64,000 nt of DNA from Ceratothoa steindachneri (taxonomy: Eukaryota; Arthropoda; Malacostraca; Isopoda; Cymothoidae): the NCBI GenBank assembly GCA_963969495.1, contig OZ018333.1, positions 85,134,732 through 85,198,731 of the forward strand, given 5' to 3'. This document shows positions 41,950 to 52,429 of the stretch, piece after piece. Position 1 is the first letter of the stretch. Each line of letters starts with the position of its first letter. The notes beneath the pieces were generated by a model that did no database searches, had not been told where the DNA came from, and saw nothing but the letters and a program-made list of their open reading frames with translations. The position numbers were made by a program, and so were the translations under genes.

Positions 41950-44130
41950 TTGCCTACAGATGTAGGGGACTCCCCCTCCCCCCCTAGTCTGGAGGTGCTT
42001 TCGGGTACCTCCTTCTTCCCAGCGGCAGTCTCCCCTTTACTTTCCAAGGGGACTGCTAAGAAAGCCAGCAGGCAACCAATAACCGACTGCTCCCCATTGA
42101 AGCGGCTCGGGAGAGCAAACCCCCTTAGGGGGAGAGGGAAGCCAGGCCCCATCGGTCACTTCCCTCAAAGACCTGCTAGCGAGAATATTGAACCGTGCCG
42201 GGGTCAAGGCATGTGCCTCCCCAGACTCGACCTGTGACAGTGATACAAATGGAACCTGTGATGTCCTGGGGGAGGGGGCAACTGGAGGTCTCCCCCTGAG
42301 ATAGACATGATCCTTGAGGCAACCCAGCCTCAGATGGTAGGGCCTTCCATGGGAGGGAATCAGGGATCGGCGCCAAGCACCGAACTCGTGTCCGCTCCTA
42401 TGCAAGTTCCTCCTCAAATGGCTAGGGTTTCCACACAAGGAGGGGAGGGATCTCATCCGACCGGTACCCCTGCGACTGCCCGAGCCTTCTCCATCTTGGA
42501 GAAGAACCTTGCTGAGGCTGGTCCATCCGGCCTGGGCGCTCCTGCCGGCGAAGGGGAGAAGCAGGTTCATTCCCCGCCCTCCTCTACCAAAAAAAAAAAA
42601 AAAAAATCGGGGCCCCTCTCCATCCGTGTGAGCTACGGGGACGGATGGGTCTGCTGCCACTTGGGTAAGCGACTAAGCCAAAATCGGCACATCTGGCCCC
42701 TCTGCCCCCTCAGGTGCAGAGCCGCTGACTAAGACCAAAAGTGCCAGTGCGCAGAGCGACGCCTCGATTACATCGAGGCCCCTCATTCAGAGATTATCCG
42801 GCGTTTTCGAGCCCGCTGGCTTCAAACGCTTCCTGATTATTCGCTCCACTGATGGTAGCATGTTGGTCAAGGGCAACATGATCCATCAGAGGAGAGCTTT
42901 AGCTAGTGTGATTGGTAGAGAGCCGAAGGTGACCCATTTCTCGGACGGGAGCCTTTTGAAGAATGCGTCGAATCCCTCCGAGGCTGCCATGATTAATGCC
43001 TTTCGGACACTCGATGCATGCCTGTAAGTGTGACGCCGCACTCTACCATGAACTTTGTCAAAGGAGTAGTTGATGCGAGGGAACTCGTGGACTACTCCAT
43101 AGAGGACATCACCTTAGTAAAGCTGGCCGACCATGGGGCGGTCATGGTCGAACGTATGATGAGAAAACAGGGAGGGGCCTCGAGACCCACCCTTATTTTC
43201 TTCGTCACGTTCGACTGTAACAAGCTCCCTGAGTCGGTGCGTGCCGGTTGGTATCGCTACCGCGTGAAGGCATTCGTGCCAGTGCCGCGGCGGTGCTATT
43301 ACTGTCACCGCTTCGGCCATACGAATCGCTCATGTAGACGTTCAAAGTCGGGGTCATCAGAAGTCTGTGTAAATTGCTCCAAGGCCGCACACGATAAGTC
43401 CAAATCGTTTGTGGCCAAGTGTGCCAATTTCGGAGAGCCGCACCCCGCTTCTTCGAAGCAATGTGGTGCATATCTCCTTGAGAATGAAATCCCCGGCTCT
43501 GCCTGGGAAGTCTTATGCCTCAATGGTTAAAGGCACCCTCTGCTCCTGGCCCATCCAGGCCAACGAGCACGGTTGTTTCCGCGCCCATTCGGACCACTTC
43601 TGCGGGTTCTACTCAACCCGGGCGTTCCCCTGGTAAAGCTGGCGGCACAAAGCGTTCACATTCAGCACCAGCTAAAACTAATGCTCCCTTCCCTTCCCCC
43701 AATGTGACCGTTTCCCGTAAGGCGAAGCGGCCACGCGCTTCCACCGAGTCGTTAGACTCACATTAGGCGGTAACTCACCTGAAGTAAGTCGCCAGGCGAT
43801 CTTCTGGGGTTCCTAAAGCTGCTCTCCAAAAGGAGCTTTGCCTCCTTCGCTCACGCCTAGTGGTGGGCTGGCTGGCTCGGAGACGGTGGATCCTTGAAAA
43901 GAGGGCCCCCCGCCTCCAAATCCGCAACGCCCACTAAATGTTTCGAGGCAGAGGGAGGAAAAGACTCGCATGGGGAGCCCAACCTCCCCGAATAAGACCT
44001 CGAAGGCGACAGCTCCTTCAGCGCATTGTCCGGCAAACAGCGCCCGGAGTTCTGCCTCTGGGAAGCGTACGGACATTGCCGTGAGGGTCTTCAATTCGAG
44101 GAGGGCCCCCGCGTCTCCTCCGAGCTAGGC
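41950..44130 (+). pseudogene. Cp8 ORF1, gag-like, frameshifted and lacking its start
   Basis: The first codons seen in Cp7 (from 31035) are missing. The readable part begins near 41950 ('GDSPSPPSLEVLSGTSFFP'). A poly-A run of 18 bases at 42589-42606 lies in the Lys-rich region. The best piece (43018-43530) contains the first CCHC knuckle 'CYYCHRFGHTNRSC' complete, then a second and third Cys-rich box in which single residues are lost ('CVNCSKAAHDKSKSF', 'CANFGEPHPASSKQC'). The C-terminal basic tail follows at 43515-44100. Confidence 0.83.
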
Positions 44131-44149
44131 CTGGAGAGCATATTCCTTC

Positions 44150-47100
44150 AATAGAATTGCTGCAGACTCTGGGCCAACTGGGAGGAGCTGCGGATGCTCG
44201 TCTCGTCCCGTTCCCCGTTAGCTATTGTCTGCAGGAGACCATGATAGGCACCTGCCCCCTGCCCCCTGCCCGCCCTCCCGTGTATAAGGGTTTTGCGACC
44301 CCACCACCACGAGATGGGGGCCGTGCTGGGGGATGCGCGGTTCACACCTAGGCATGATTTCTCCGTTCTTCTTTTCACTTTAGATACTTGATTTCAAGCA
44401 GTGGTTGTACAGCCTCACCTGCATAGGAGGTATACTGTTATTTCTGTGTACATTCCACCGTCAGCTGACTTCGACGCGGGGGATTTCCGCTGCGTCGTGG
44501 CACGGTTGCTGAGCCCCTTTCTCTCGCTTGGAGATCTGAACGGCAGACATCCTCTGTAGAGAGACTACTCAATAAATCCCAGGAGATAAGTCCTTGCCGA
44601 TCTGATCGAAGAACTTGAGATTTGTGGCCTAAATGTGGATGAGTTTACGCATTGCTGCCCGAGAACCATTTCATTTTCTTGCTTTGATCTATCTCTGTGC
44701 TTCCTGGTACACAGCCTGATTTCTATTGGGAGTGGGGGGGGGGGCAGTCGATGACCTCCAGGGTAGTGATCACTTTCCCATTCAAATATCATTTTCAGGG
44801 CTGCTGCCGCCTGAGAGCGCACCTCCGTGGTGCTTGGCGCTGGTGCGGTGATCTGCATTTCGGGAAATGAGTGAATTCTCTATCTCAATCGAAGAGGTTA
44901 GGTCGGTAGGTGAAGCCGTTGAGTTCTTCTCCGGCATCCTCAGCGCCGCGAGCCTGACTACTATTCCCAGAACGTCTGGCTGTTTGCACTCCGACCACTC
45001 CCGTGGCGGTTGGCCGAGTGTGATACGGCCCTCAAACAGAAGTGTTATGCCTACATGCGCTATAAGCGCCACCCGAACGATTTCACTGTCGTTGAATTGC
45101 GTCAGGGTAGGGCTAGTTTCCGGTATATTTCGAAGCAAACCTGCCGCTCTTCTTGGCGGGCATACGTGTCTTCACTTAACAGAAAGACCCCTCTAGTACA
45201 GGTGTGGAAACTAGTCAAAAGGATTCTCCAGGAAAATGGGACCGCAATTACGGACCCCGCGTGTGGCGGAATCCTTCGCGACCGCATTCTCTAGCTGGGA
45301 TGCTGCTCCGCCAGCATTCAATCAATGCAGGTCGTCTTGTCCCGGAAGGCCTCCGACTAGAGATTACCTCCAGAGGTGAAGAACCCTTCAACGACAGGTT
45401 TACAATGAGTGAGTTACGTTCCGCTCTTGCTTCGTGCGCGGCCTCCACCCACAGACCGGACGATGTACCGTACGCCATGCTTCGATACCTGGGTGAGTGA
45501 GGCATGGCCTTTCTGTTAGATTTGTTCAACAGGATCTGGGTGGAGGCTCTCCTCACGGATACCTGGCGAATCGCTACTGTGCTCGCCTTTGGCAAACTGG
45601 GGAGATATCACTCTACTCCGACCGGTTTCCGCCCAATCTCTCTTACCTCTTGCGTGGCAAGTTGATGAAGAAATTGGTTAATGTTAGATTACCCTTTTTT
45701 CTGAACAGTGGAGGCCATCTGCCTTCTGCACAGTGCGGCTTCTGTAAGTTCCATTCCACGTTGGATGCTCTGCTCCGACTGGAAAATGCCGGCTGCGAGG
45801 CCTTCCTTCGTAGACAGCACTACGCCACGCTGTTTTTTGATCTGGAGAAGGCCTATGATACCGCATGGCGATACGGTATCATGGAGACTCTCCACACGAT
45901 GGGGATGAGGGGACGCCTCCCAATGTTTATATATTCGAATTTTTGCAAGATCGTCGATTCCGCGTACGGGGATGGGGAGCCCTCGCCGGCCTAATGAAGC
46001 AGGAAGAGGGAGTCCTGCAAGCAACTGTCCTCAGTGTCACACTCTGCACTGAGCATCATCGTAATCACCTCGGTGCTGCCGGAAGATGCTTTCGCTACGT
46101 TCTACGTCAACGACCTTTCGATCTCTTTTGGCGCGGCCCAGATGCCAACTCTGGAGCGTCTCTCGCTATGCCGAAGCGCACAGGTTTCGGTTTTCTTTGA
46201 CCAAGACTACGGTGGTGCACTTCTGCCGCCATCCATGGCTCCACCCTTACCCAGACTTGGTTCTTAATAGGGTACTCCTGGAAGTGGTTGAATCGCACCG
46301 TTTCCTTGGTCTTGTATTTGACCGACGCATCACCTGGGAGGCTCATATTCGCAGCCTGAGGGTCTCTTGTACCCACGCCATGGATATTCTCCGTTCCGTG
46401 ATGTTCAGCGCTTGGGGCTCTGATAGGGCTACTGCCTTACTTTTTTATCGATCCTCTGTTCGTTCGAAGTTCGACTACGGATGCGAGTTTACTGCATCCG
46501 CAGCCAAGCGTATATTGCGGAAGGTGGACTCGATCCACCACACTGGCGTTCGCCTGGCGACTGGTGCCTTCCGCCCCTTTCCCATTGAGAGCCCACTAGT
46601 CGATGCTGTGGATATGCTACTCGCTCTACGCCGTGTACAGTGCATTATTCGCCTGTACACGCGAGCCCGGCGCTTCCCTCAATCGTCAACAACTCTTACT
46701 GCATCCACAGCTGATTTCATCGGTGTCTATGCCGCCGAGAGAAATCAATCATACCCTAAGCCCTTTGGTTAAAGTCTAAGAAACTCCTCGGAGAGCTAGA
46801 TAGAGCTCTCGGGCCGGTGGCGCCCCCTGGTTCTGCCCAAGACGCAACCCTGGAGGGTACCACATTTGGCTATTTGTCGCCACGCCTCTGCTCACAAAGC
46901 TTGTACAGCGCCGAGAGTATAGCGTTCAACCTTTTTGGAGCACACTTCGTGTCACGCGTGAACCCTGCTAGTGCATACGGATGGCTCCAAGTCCCAAGAG
47001 GGGTTCGGCTTCCACGCCGTATCCCCTCTGTTTAAAGTCAGCAGGGCTCTGCCAGGCGCTGCGTCTGTCTTCACGGCCGAGCTGGTGGCAATACACAACG

Positions 47101-48320
47101 TGGTACGGGAGATTACGCGACGTGCCCGGTAAGAGACCTGATTGTGATCTATAGCGGCTCACAAAGCGCCCTGAGTGCTCTCTGGGCATTGGAATCTCCG
47201 TATCCCCTGGTTCACGATATCCGTAACTCCACGGTTTTGTCAAGCCGGGCAGATGTCTAGATTATCTTCTGCTGGGTTCCTGAACATGTAGGAATTGCGG
47301 GGAATGAGCGCGCCGATGAGGGCGACCGGACCAGCCTTTCGCTCTTCCTCTCACCGACTACATGGCAGGAATACGGGCAGTTCTTCGGGCTGCTTGGCAA
47401 AGAAGATGGGAGACGGTCGAAGGGAATTTAAAGTTGCGTTCTATTGCCCCGCGACTGTTCCCATTGTCCTACCCCCTCAATGCCGCGAAGGCTTCAGGCT
47501 GCTTTCGACATTTTTGGAGCACACTTCGTTTCACGCTGGAACCGTGCCAGTGTATACGGATGTCTCCAAATTCCAAGATGGGGTCGGCTTCCACGTCGTA
47601 TCACCTCTGTGTAAAGTCAGCGGGATTTTGCCAGGCGCTGCGTCTGTCTTCACGGCCGAGCTGCTGGCAATACACCACGCGGTACGGGAGATTACGCGAC
47701 GTGCCCGGTTTGGAGACCTGATTGTGATCTATAGCGACTCACCAAACACCCTGAGTGCTCTCTCGGCATTGGAATCTCCGTATCCCCTGGTTCACGATAT
47801 CCGTAATGCCACGGTTCTGGCAAGCCAGGCGGATGTCGAGATTATCTTCTGCTGGGGTCCTGGACATGTAGGAATTGCGGGGAATGAGCGCGCCGATGAG
47901 GGCGACCGGACCAGCCTTTCCCTCTTCCTCTCACCGACTACATGGTAGGAATACGGGCAGTTCATCGGGCTGCTTGGTAAAGAAGATGAGAGACGGTCGA
48001 TGGGAATTTAAAGTTGCGTGCCATTGCCCCGCGACTGTTCCCATGGACCTACCCCCAATGCCGCGAAGGCTTCAGGTTGCTTTCTCTAGTCTCCGAATTG
48101 GACACATTCGCGGGACGCACCGCCATTTGATGGAGCGCTCGCCTGCGCACTACTGTGAAGACTGCTTTTTCCCCCAGACTCTTCGGCATATTCTTGTTGA
48201 ATGTCCCAGTCTGGGCGATCTTCGCGCACGTTACCTCTCCCGGTACCCGGATGGGCGGGATCGCTACCACCTGTCCTTTCTACTCCGGACGGATTCGTAC
48301 ACACCGACCTGTGACTTTTA
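44150..48320 (+). pseudogene. Cp8 ORF2 (endonuclease-RT-RNase H) with duplicated RNase H region
   Basis: Endonuclease 44150-44850, broken in several frames ('SLGDLNGRHP'-like at 44520). Linker 44867-45200. RT from 45497, with 'TLFFDLEKAYDTAWRYG' well preserved at 45832-45880. The active-site block at 46101-46115 reads YVND, so the second catalytic Asp pair is broken. The thumb (46086-46772, 228 codons) is the longest open piece. RNase H appears twice because of the tandem duplication: first copy 46965-47300, second copy within 47295-47948 ('VPVYTDVSKFQDGVGF', 'FTAELLAIHHAVREIT', 'IYSDSPNTLSAL', 'GHVGIAGNERADEG'). The Cys/His tail 'YCEDCFFPQTLRHILVECPS' (48150-48215) is intact by eye. Confidence 0.87.
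46932..48090 (+). repeat. Tandem duplication of about 579 bp in Cp8
   Basis: 'tttttggagcacacttcgt' at 46932 recurs at 47511, and 'ggaatgagcgcgccgatgag' at 47301 recurs at 47881. The unit therefore spans about 579-580 bases, ending near 47510 and 48090. Both units share a deletion ('gatgagggcgaccggaccag') not seen in Cp4 or Cp7, so the duplication happened after that deletion. The units differ by scattered substitutions. Confidence 0.9.
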
Positions 48321-48613
48321 GACTTTTTGGAGGAGGCCCACCTTCTCCCCTTTATTTAAATAGTTGGGTTATTTTTTTGTTCTTTTTTCTTATTTTAGTA
48401 CGTCGCATGTTCCTGCGCCAGTGGGAGGCGGACCTTTTCCCGACACCGGAGCTTGCTTCCTGCTTATTACCTTTTTCTTTGTTTTATTTTTATTGATGGT
48501 TTTTTATTTGCTTTTTAAGCATCCTCTTTTAAAGATGCCTAATTTTAGGCAATGTTGAATACGGCGACTAATGCCAAGTAGGCAGTCGCCAGATGAGCTT
48601 TTAAAAAAAAATA

Positions 48614-48628
48614 TCCCGACCCCATTCC
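48614..48628 (+). repeat. Target-site duplication of Cp8, right copy
   Basis: This is identical to 41594-41608 over 15 bases. Confidence 0.93.
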
Positions 48629-50441
48629 TACTAGTTGGAGACTTTAATGCAAGACACCACCTTTGGGGAGACTATGATTACAACCCCAAGGAAAATCTGA
48701 TTGTGAGACTTATGGTGACCTTGGATGTGTCCTTATTTAATGATGGCACTCCAACATCCTTCCATGTCCAGACCAACAGCTCTACCTGTGTAAATTTGTC
48801 ACTTTGTTCCTCAGACTGTAGAGCAGATTACAGCTGGTCGGTGGATCCTGATTTGAGAGGAAGCAATCACTTCCCATTTGTTCTGACCTCATGCCTGTGT
48901 AGCCCTCCTTGCCACCGGGCAATAGCTGGAACACCAGGAAAGCTAATTGGCTAAAGTTTAAATACCTTTCTCACCATTCTGGACACTTCCCTCAGGGTGA
49001 CATTGACATGGTCCTGGAGAACTTCCATGATCATATCAACCAGACCAGACAGCAAATTTTTCCATGCCCCCTCTCCAAAACTGCTTCCCACAAGACCCAT
49101 CTCCCTTTTTGGTCTGAGGAATGCAGCAAAGTGGTGACTGACTGTAAGCGAGCTTGTCGTCGCTACCATCGAAACCCTACTTCTATTAATAGGTATGATC
49201 GTAGCCGAGCCAGGGCAGTACGACTGCGTACCCTCCGCCAGGCTCGTCTAATTTCCTTTAAAGGGTACATCAACTCTATCAACCACCAAACTCCACCAGA
49301 CAGAGTCTGGGAAAACAGTGAAAAAGCTCATGTGCACAGCAAGTGGTTTATCTGCCCCCAATATAGTTGAAGCAGGCGAGCTTTTGGGATACTTGGCCAG
49401 AATTTCAAATGTCCTGGCAAAGACATTTGCTGACGTTTCCAACCCTGACAATTATTCCTTAGAATTTCACCCTGTATGGATAATGAACCATACAATAAGC
49501 TCTCTTCCATTCATGAACTTCAAAGTGCTCTTAAAAGATGCGGATCCACCGTACCTGGTCCTGATGGTATCTCTTATGATATGAACAGGAATATGCATTC
49601 AACACTCCTTTCACATCTTCTCGATATATTTAACTATATCTGGATTAAGGGCTGTTTTCCTTCCAATTGGAGGGAAGCAATCATACTTCCCCTTCGTAAA
49701 CCAGGAAAGGAAGGGACACTTCCGACCCACTATCGCCCACTCGCCCTTACTTGTTCCCCATGCAAGCTTTTTGAAAGGATGGAGAATGCCAGGTTGGTAT
49801 GGTTTCTGGAGGAACACAACCTTATTTCTCCCTCACAGTCGGGTTTTAGAAAGAAACAATGCACCACAGACCTGCTGGGCAGGATGGAGGATTGCATTCG
49901 ACAAGCTTTCTCAAAGAGACAACACTCCATTGCTGTCCCTTTTGATATAGAAAAGAAAAGGCATATGATACCACCTGGAGGTATGGTATCCTGAAGCACC
50001 TATATCGTTTCTGTGATGTCGTGCCATACATCCGTGAGTACGTGGTCGGCCAGTGGCAGAAGACTTGGGATGAACTCTCCCCAACTAAACTGCATGCCAT
50101 CAGTCCTCCGCCCCTGGCTACGCATTACTAGGACCCGTACTCAGGTTGTTATTCTATGCCGTCTGAGAATTGGGCATTGTCGTCTGACACGTGGCTTTCC
50201 GATGGAAGGCCTTCAGCAGCCTCCAATGGGCACTCACTGTGGAGTACCAATGTCTGTACTCCACCTATTTGCTGAATGCCTACGATTCCATACCCTGAGG
50301 CAAAGGCTTTTTCCTTTCATTTGCCAAGGGATGTGTCCCCAGCAGGGTCTGAGGAGCAACCTTTCTAAACACGAGTGCACCTTTAACATGAACCGAGTGT
50401 TTAGGTTTTTATCAGAGACAAATCTCTCAAAGGAAATTTAA
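48614..50441 (+). pseudogene. Family 2 ORF2 remainder, with RT/RNase H deletion
   Basis: The endonuclease C-half ('VGDFNARHHLWGD', then 'DPDLRGSNHFPFVL' with the catalytic 'GSNH') is open to 48954. A linker (48909-49370) leads to RT blocks 49476-49994: 'STVPGPDGISYDM', 'LPLRKPGKEGTLPTHYRPLA', 'SGFRKKQCTTDLL', 'AVPFDIEKK' (the Phe-Asp block). Near 50040 the sequence jumps from the palm ('YIREYVVG') to the tail after RNase H ('QWQKTWDELSPTKLHA', then 'CRLRIGHCRLTRGF'). The RT active site and all RNase H catalytic residues are missing. It is inactive. Confidence 0.83.
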
Positions 50442-51008
50442 TGTTTTATCATTTTTAGAACCAGATGGACGTGTGGTGTCTTCTGATTTTACAACATTCT
50501 AGGCGCATTTATTTTTCTACGTTTTTACTCCCTCTTCCTTTTTTTTCATATATCTTTTAGATTGTTAACCATAGTCTATGTTTTTAAAGAACATTTGAAA
50601 TTTTAAGGACTCCTCTCTTTCTGAAAATGGCTGCGATCTTGCCCACTCGGACTTAGGCAGCAGCACCCGTCTGTTTTGTACCATTCATTCATTCCCTACA
50701 ACCTCTCCCACAACTTCCTTTTGTCCGCCTCTAATATCACCGGGTAGACGCTGATCAGCATCCTCTCACCCAGCCATCCTGGATTAGGGCTAGGGGTGAT
50801 ACCCTCCCTGCTCAGCTCGGTTAGGGTTGGTGGGTTTCTAACAACCTGCCTCACCCTTATCCTCCTCGGGGCTGCCTGGCCACTGGGTGGGAGGAGTAGT
50901 CTCGAATGGTGGCAGATGGCTTTGCCGACCCCGTATTCATCCCTTCCAGAGTTGGCTACTGCGTGGGGTGATTAGTGTTTGCATCCCGTGAAAGCGATAG
51001 GGTCACCA

Positions 51009-52400
51009 TGCACAATGTTAAGATTTTTCAACCAAGTACTTCCCCCCCCCCCTTTCTCTTCCACTCTACCATCGTCGGAGCTGCTCTCAGGCAGCTTCAC
51101 AACAGAAAAGAAGCCCCTTCCCCCTCCCCAGCCTGTGCTTTCTCAGGGGCCTCTTCAAACTTCGCTGATGGGAGAGGACTCTCCCCTTGTAGCGGACGGT
51201 CCCTCACATAGTCCTGCAGGTGCCCTAGCCCCAGATGAAACCAGAGTCCACCCCTATGCTTGCTTAGGCGGCGGGAGGAGAGTACCAGGTTCATTCCCTA
51301 CCTTCCTCTCCTAAAAAGAAAAGACAGAGGAACAAGGCTAAGGGCTCCTCTCCCTCCGCGGGAGCAAGGGGGACGGCTGAGTCCGTTGCCGTTTTGGCAA
51401 GCGACAAATGAAGATCGGCACATCTGGCCCTGGTGCTCTTCCGTGCGGAGAGTCACTGATCAACACCAAAAGTGCAGGTGGAGAACAGAGCCTCGATTAC
51501 ATCGGGGAGCCTAATTCAGAGGTTACCTGGTATTTTCAAACGCTTCCTCATTATTCGCTCCACTGATTGCCACATGTTGGCTAAGAGCAACATGATGCAT
51601 CATAGGAGATCTCTAGCTAGCCTGAATGGTAGAGAGCCGAAGGTGACCCATTTCTTGGAGGGGAACTTTCTGGTGAATGCGTTGAATCCCTCTGAGGGAG
51701 CCATGATTATTGCCCTTCGGACAGTTGATGGCACACCGGTGTGTGACGCCGCGCTCTACCATGAACTTCGTGAAATTACTTTTTGCGAGTGAACTCGTGG
51801 ACTACTCTATAGATGACGTCACCATGGAGTGGTCAAGGTCGAACATGTGATGAGAAAACAGGGAGATGCTTCGAGACCCACCCCTACACTCTTCATCACA
51901 TTTGATTGTGACAAGCTCCCTGAGTTGGTGTGTGCCGGTTGGTATCGCTACCGCGTGAAGGCCTTTTTGCAACTTCCGTGGAGGTGCTACTACTGTCACT
52001 TCTTCGGCCATACTAATTGCTCCTGTATAGATACGCAAAGTCGGGGTTACCCGAAGTTTGTGTAAGTTGTGCCAAGACCACACATGATAAGTTTAAATCG
52101 TGTGTGGCCAAGTGTGTAAATTGTGGAGAGCCGCACCCCATCTTCATTGAAGTAATGTGGTGCGTATCTCTTTTAGAATGAAATCCTGGCCGTTCAGGCC
52201 CAGGATCGTCTCTCATTTCGCAAGGCTAAAGACCTGGTCCTGGCGCACCTGGCTCTGCCTGGGAAGTCTTATGCATCAACGTTAAGAAAGACAACTTCTG
52301 TTCCTGGCCCATACAGGCCTACGAGCACGGCTTTTCAGCGCCCATTCGGAACCCTTTTGTGGGTTCTACCCACCCCGCGTACTTCCCTCGTAGAGCTAGC
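51009..52400 (+). pseudogene. Cp9 ORF1, gag-like, frameshifted
   Basis: The initiator at 51009 ('ATGCACAATG') is in the same context as in Cp7 ('gggtcaccATG'). The globular part (51472-51792: 'RFLIIRSTDCHMLAKSNMMH') and a knuckle region (51829-52065: 'WRCYYCHFFGHTNCSC') are recognisable in separate frames. It is shorter than Cp7 ORF1 because of deletions. No full frame remains. Confidence 0.78.
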
Positions 52401-52429
52401 GGCATAAAGGGTTCATACCCAGTCACGGC

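Larger units (their letters stand above)
41609..48613 (+). mobile_element. Family 1 copy Cp8, full-span insertion with target-site duplication
   Basis: This copy of about 7.0 kb is bounded by a perfect 15-bp target-site duplication. It starts 'ccgtaaagggcgcggcg' and ends 'cgccagatgagctttt' plus A9 and TA, which defines both termini of the family. It has lost about 340 bases spanning the ORF1 start (near 41940), and near its 3' end it carries a 579-580-bp tandem duplication (46932-48090). It is inserted sense-strand into the family 2 endonuclease. Confidence 0.95.
48614..50690 (+). mobile_element. Family 2 I-like retrotransposon, 3' part (after nested Cp8)
   Basis: It resumes with the second target-site copy (48614-48628) and continues the endonuclease, the linker, the N-terminal half of RT, then after a large internal deletion the Cys/His tail and the 3' UTR. 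The 3' end is placed near 50690, after 'cttgcccactcggacttagg' and before the family 1 sequence of Cp9. The exact end is uncertain. Confidence 0.85.
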
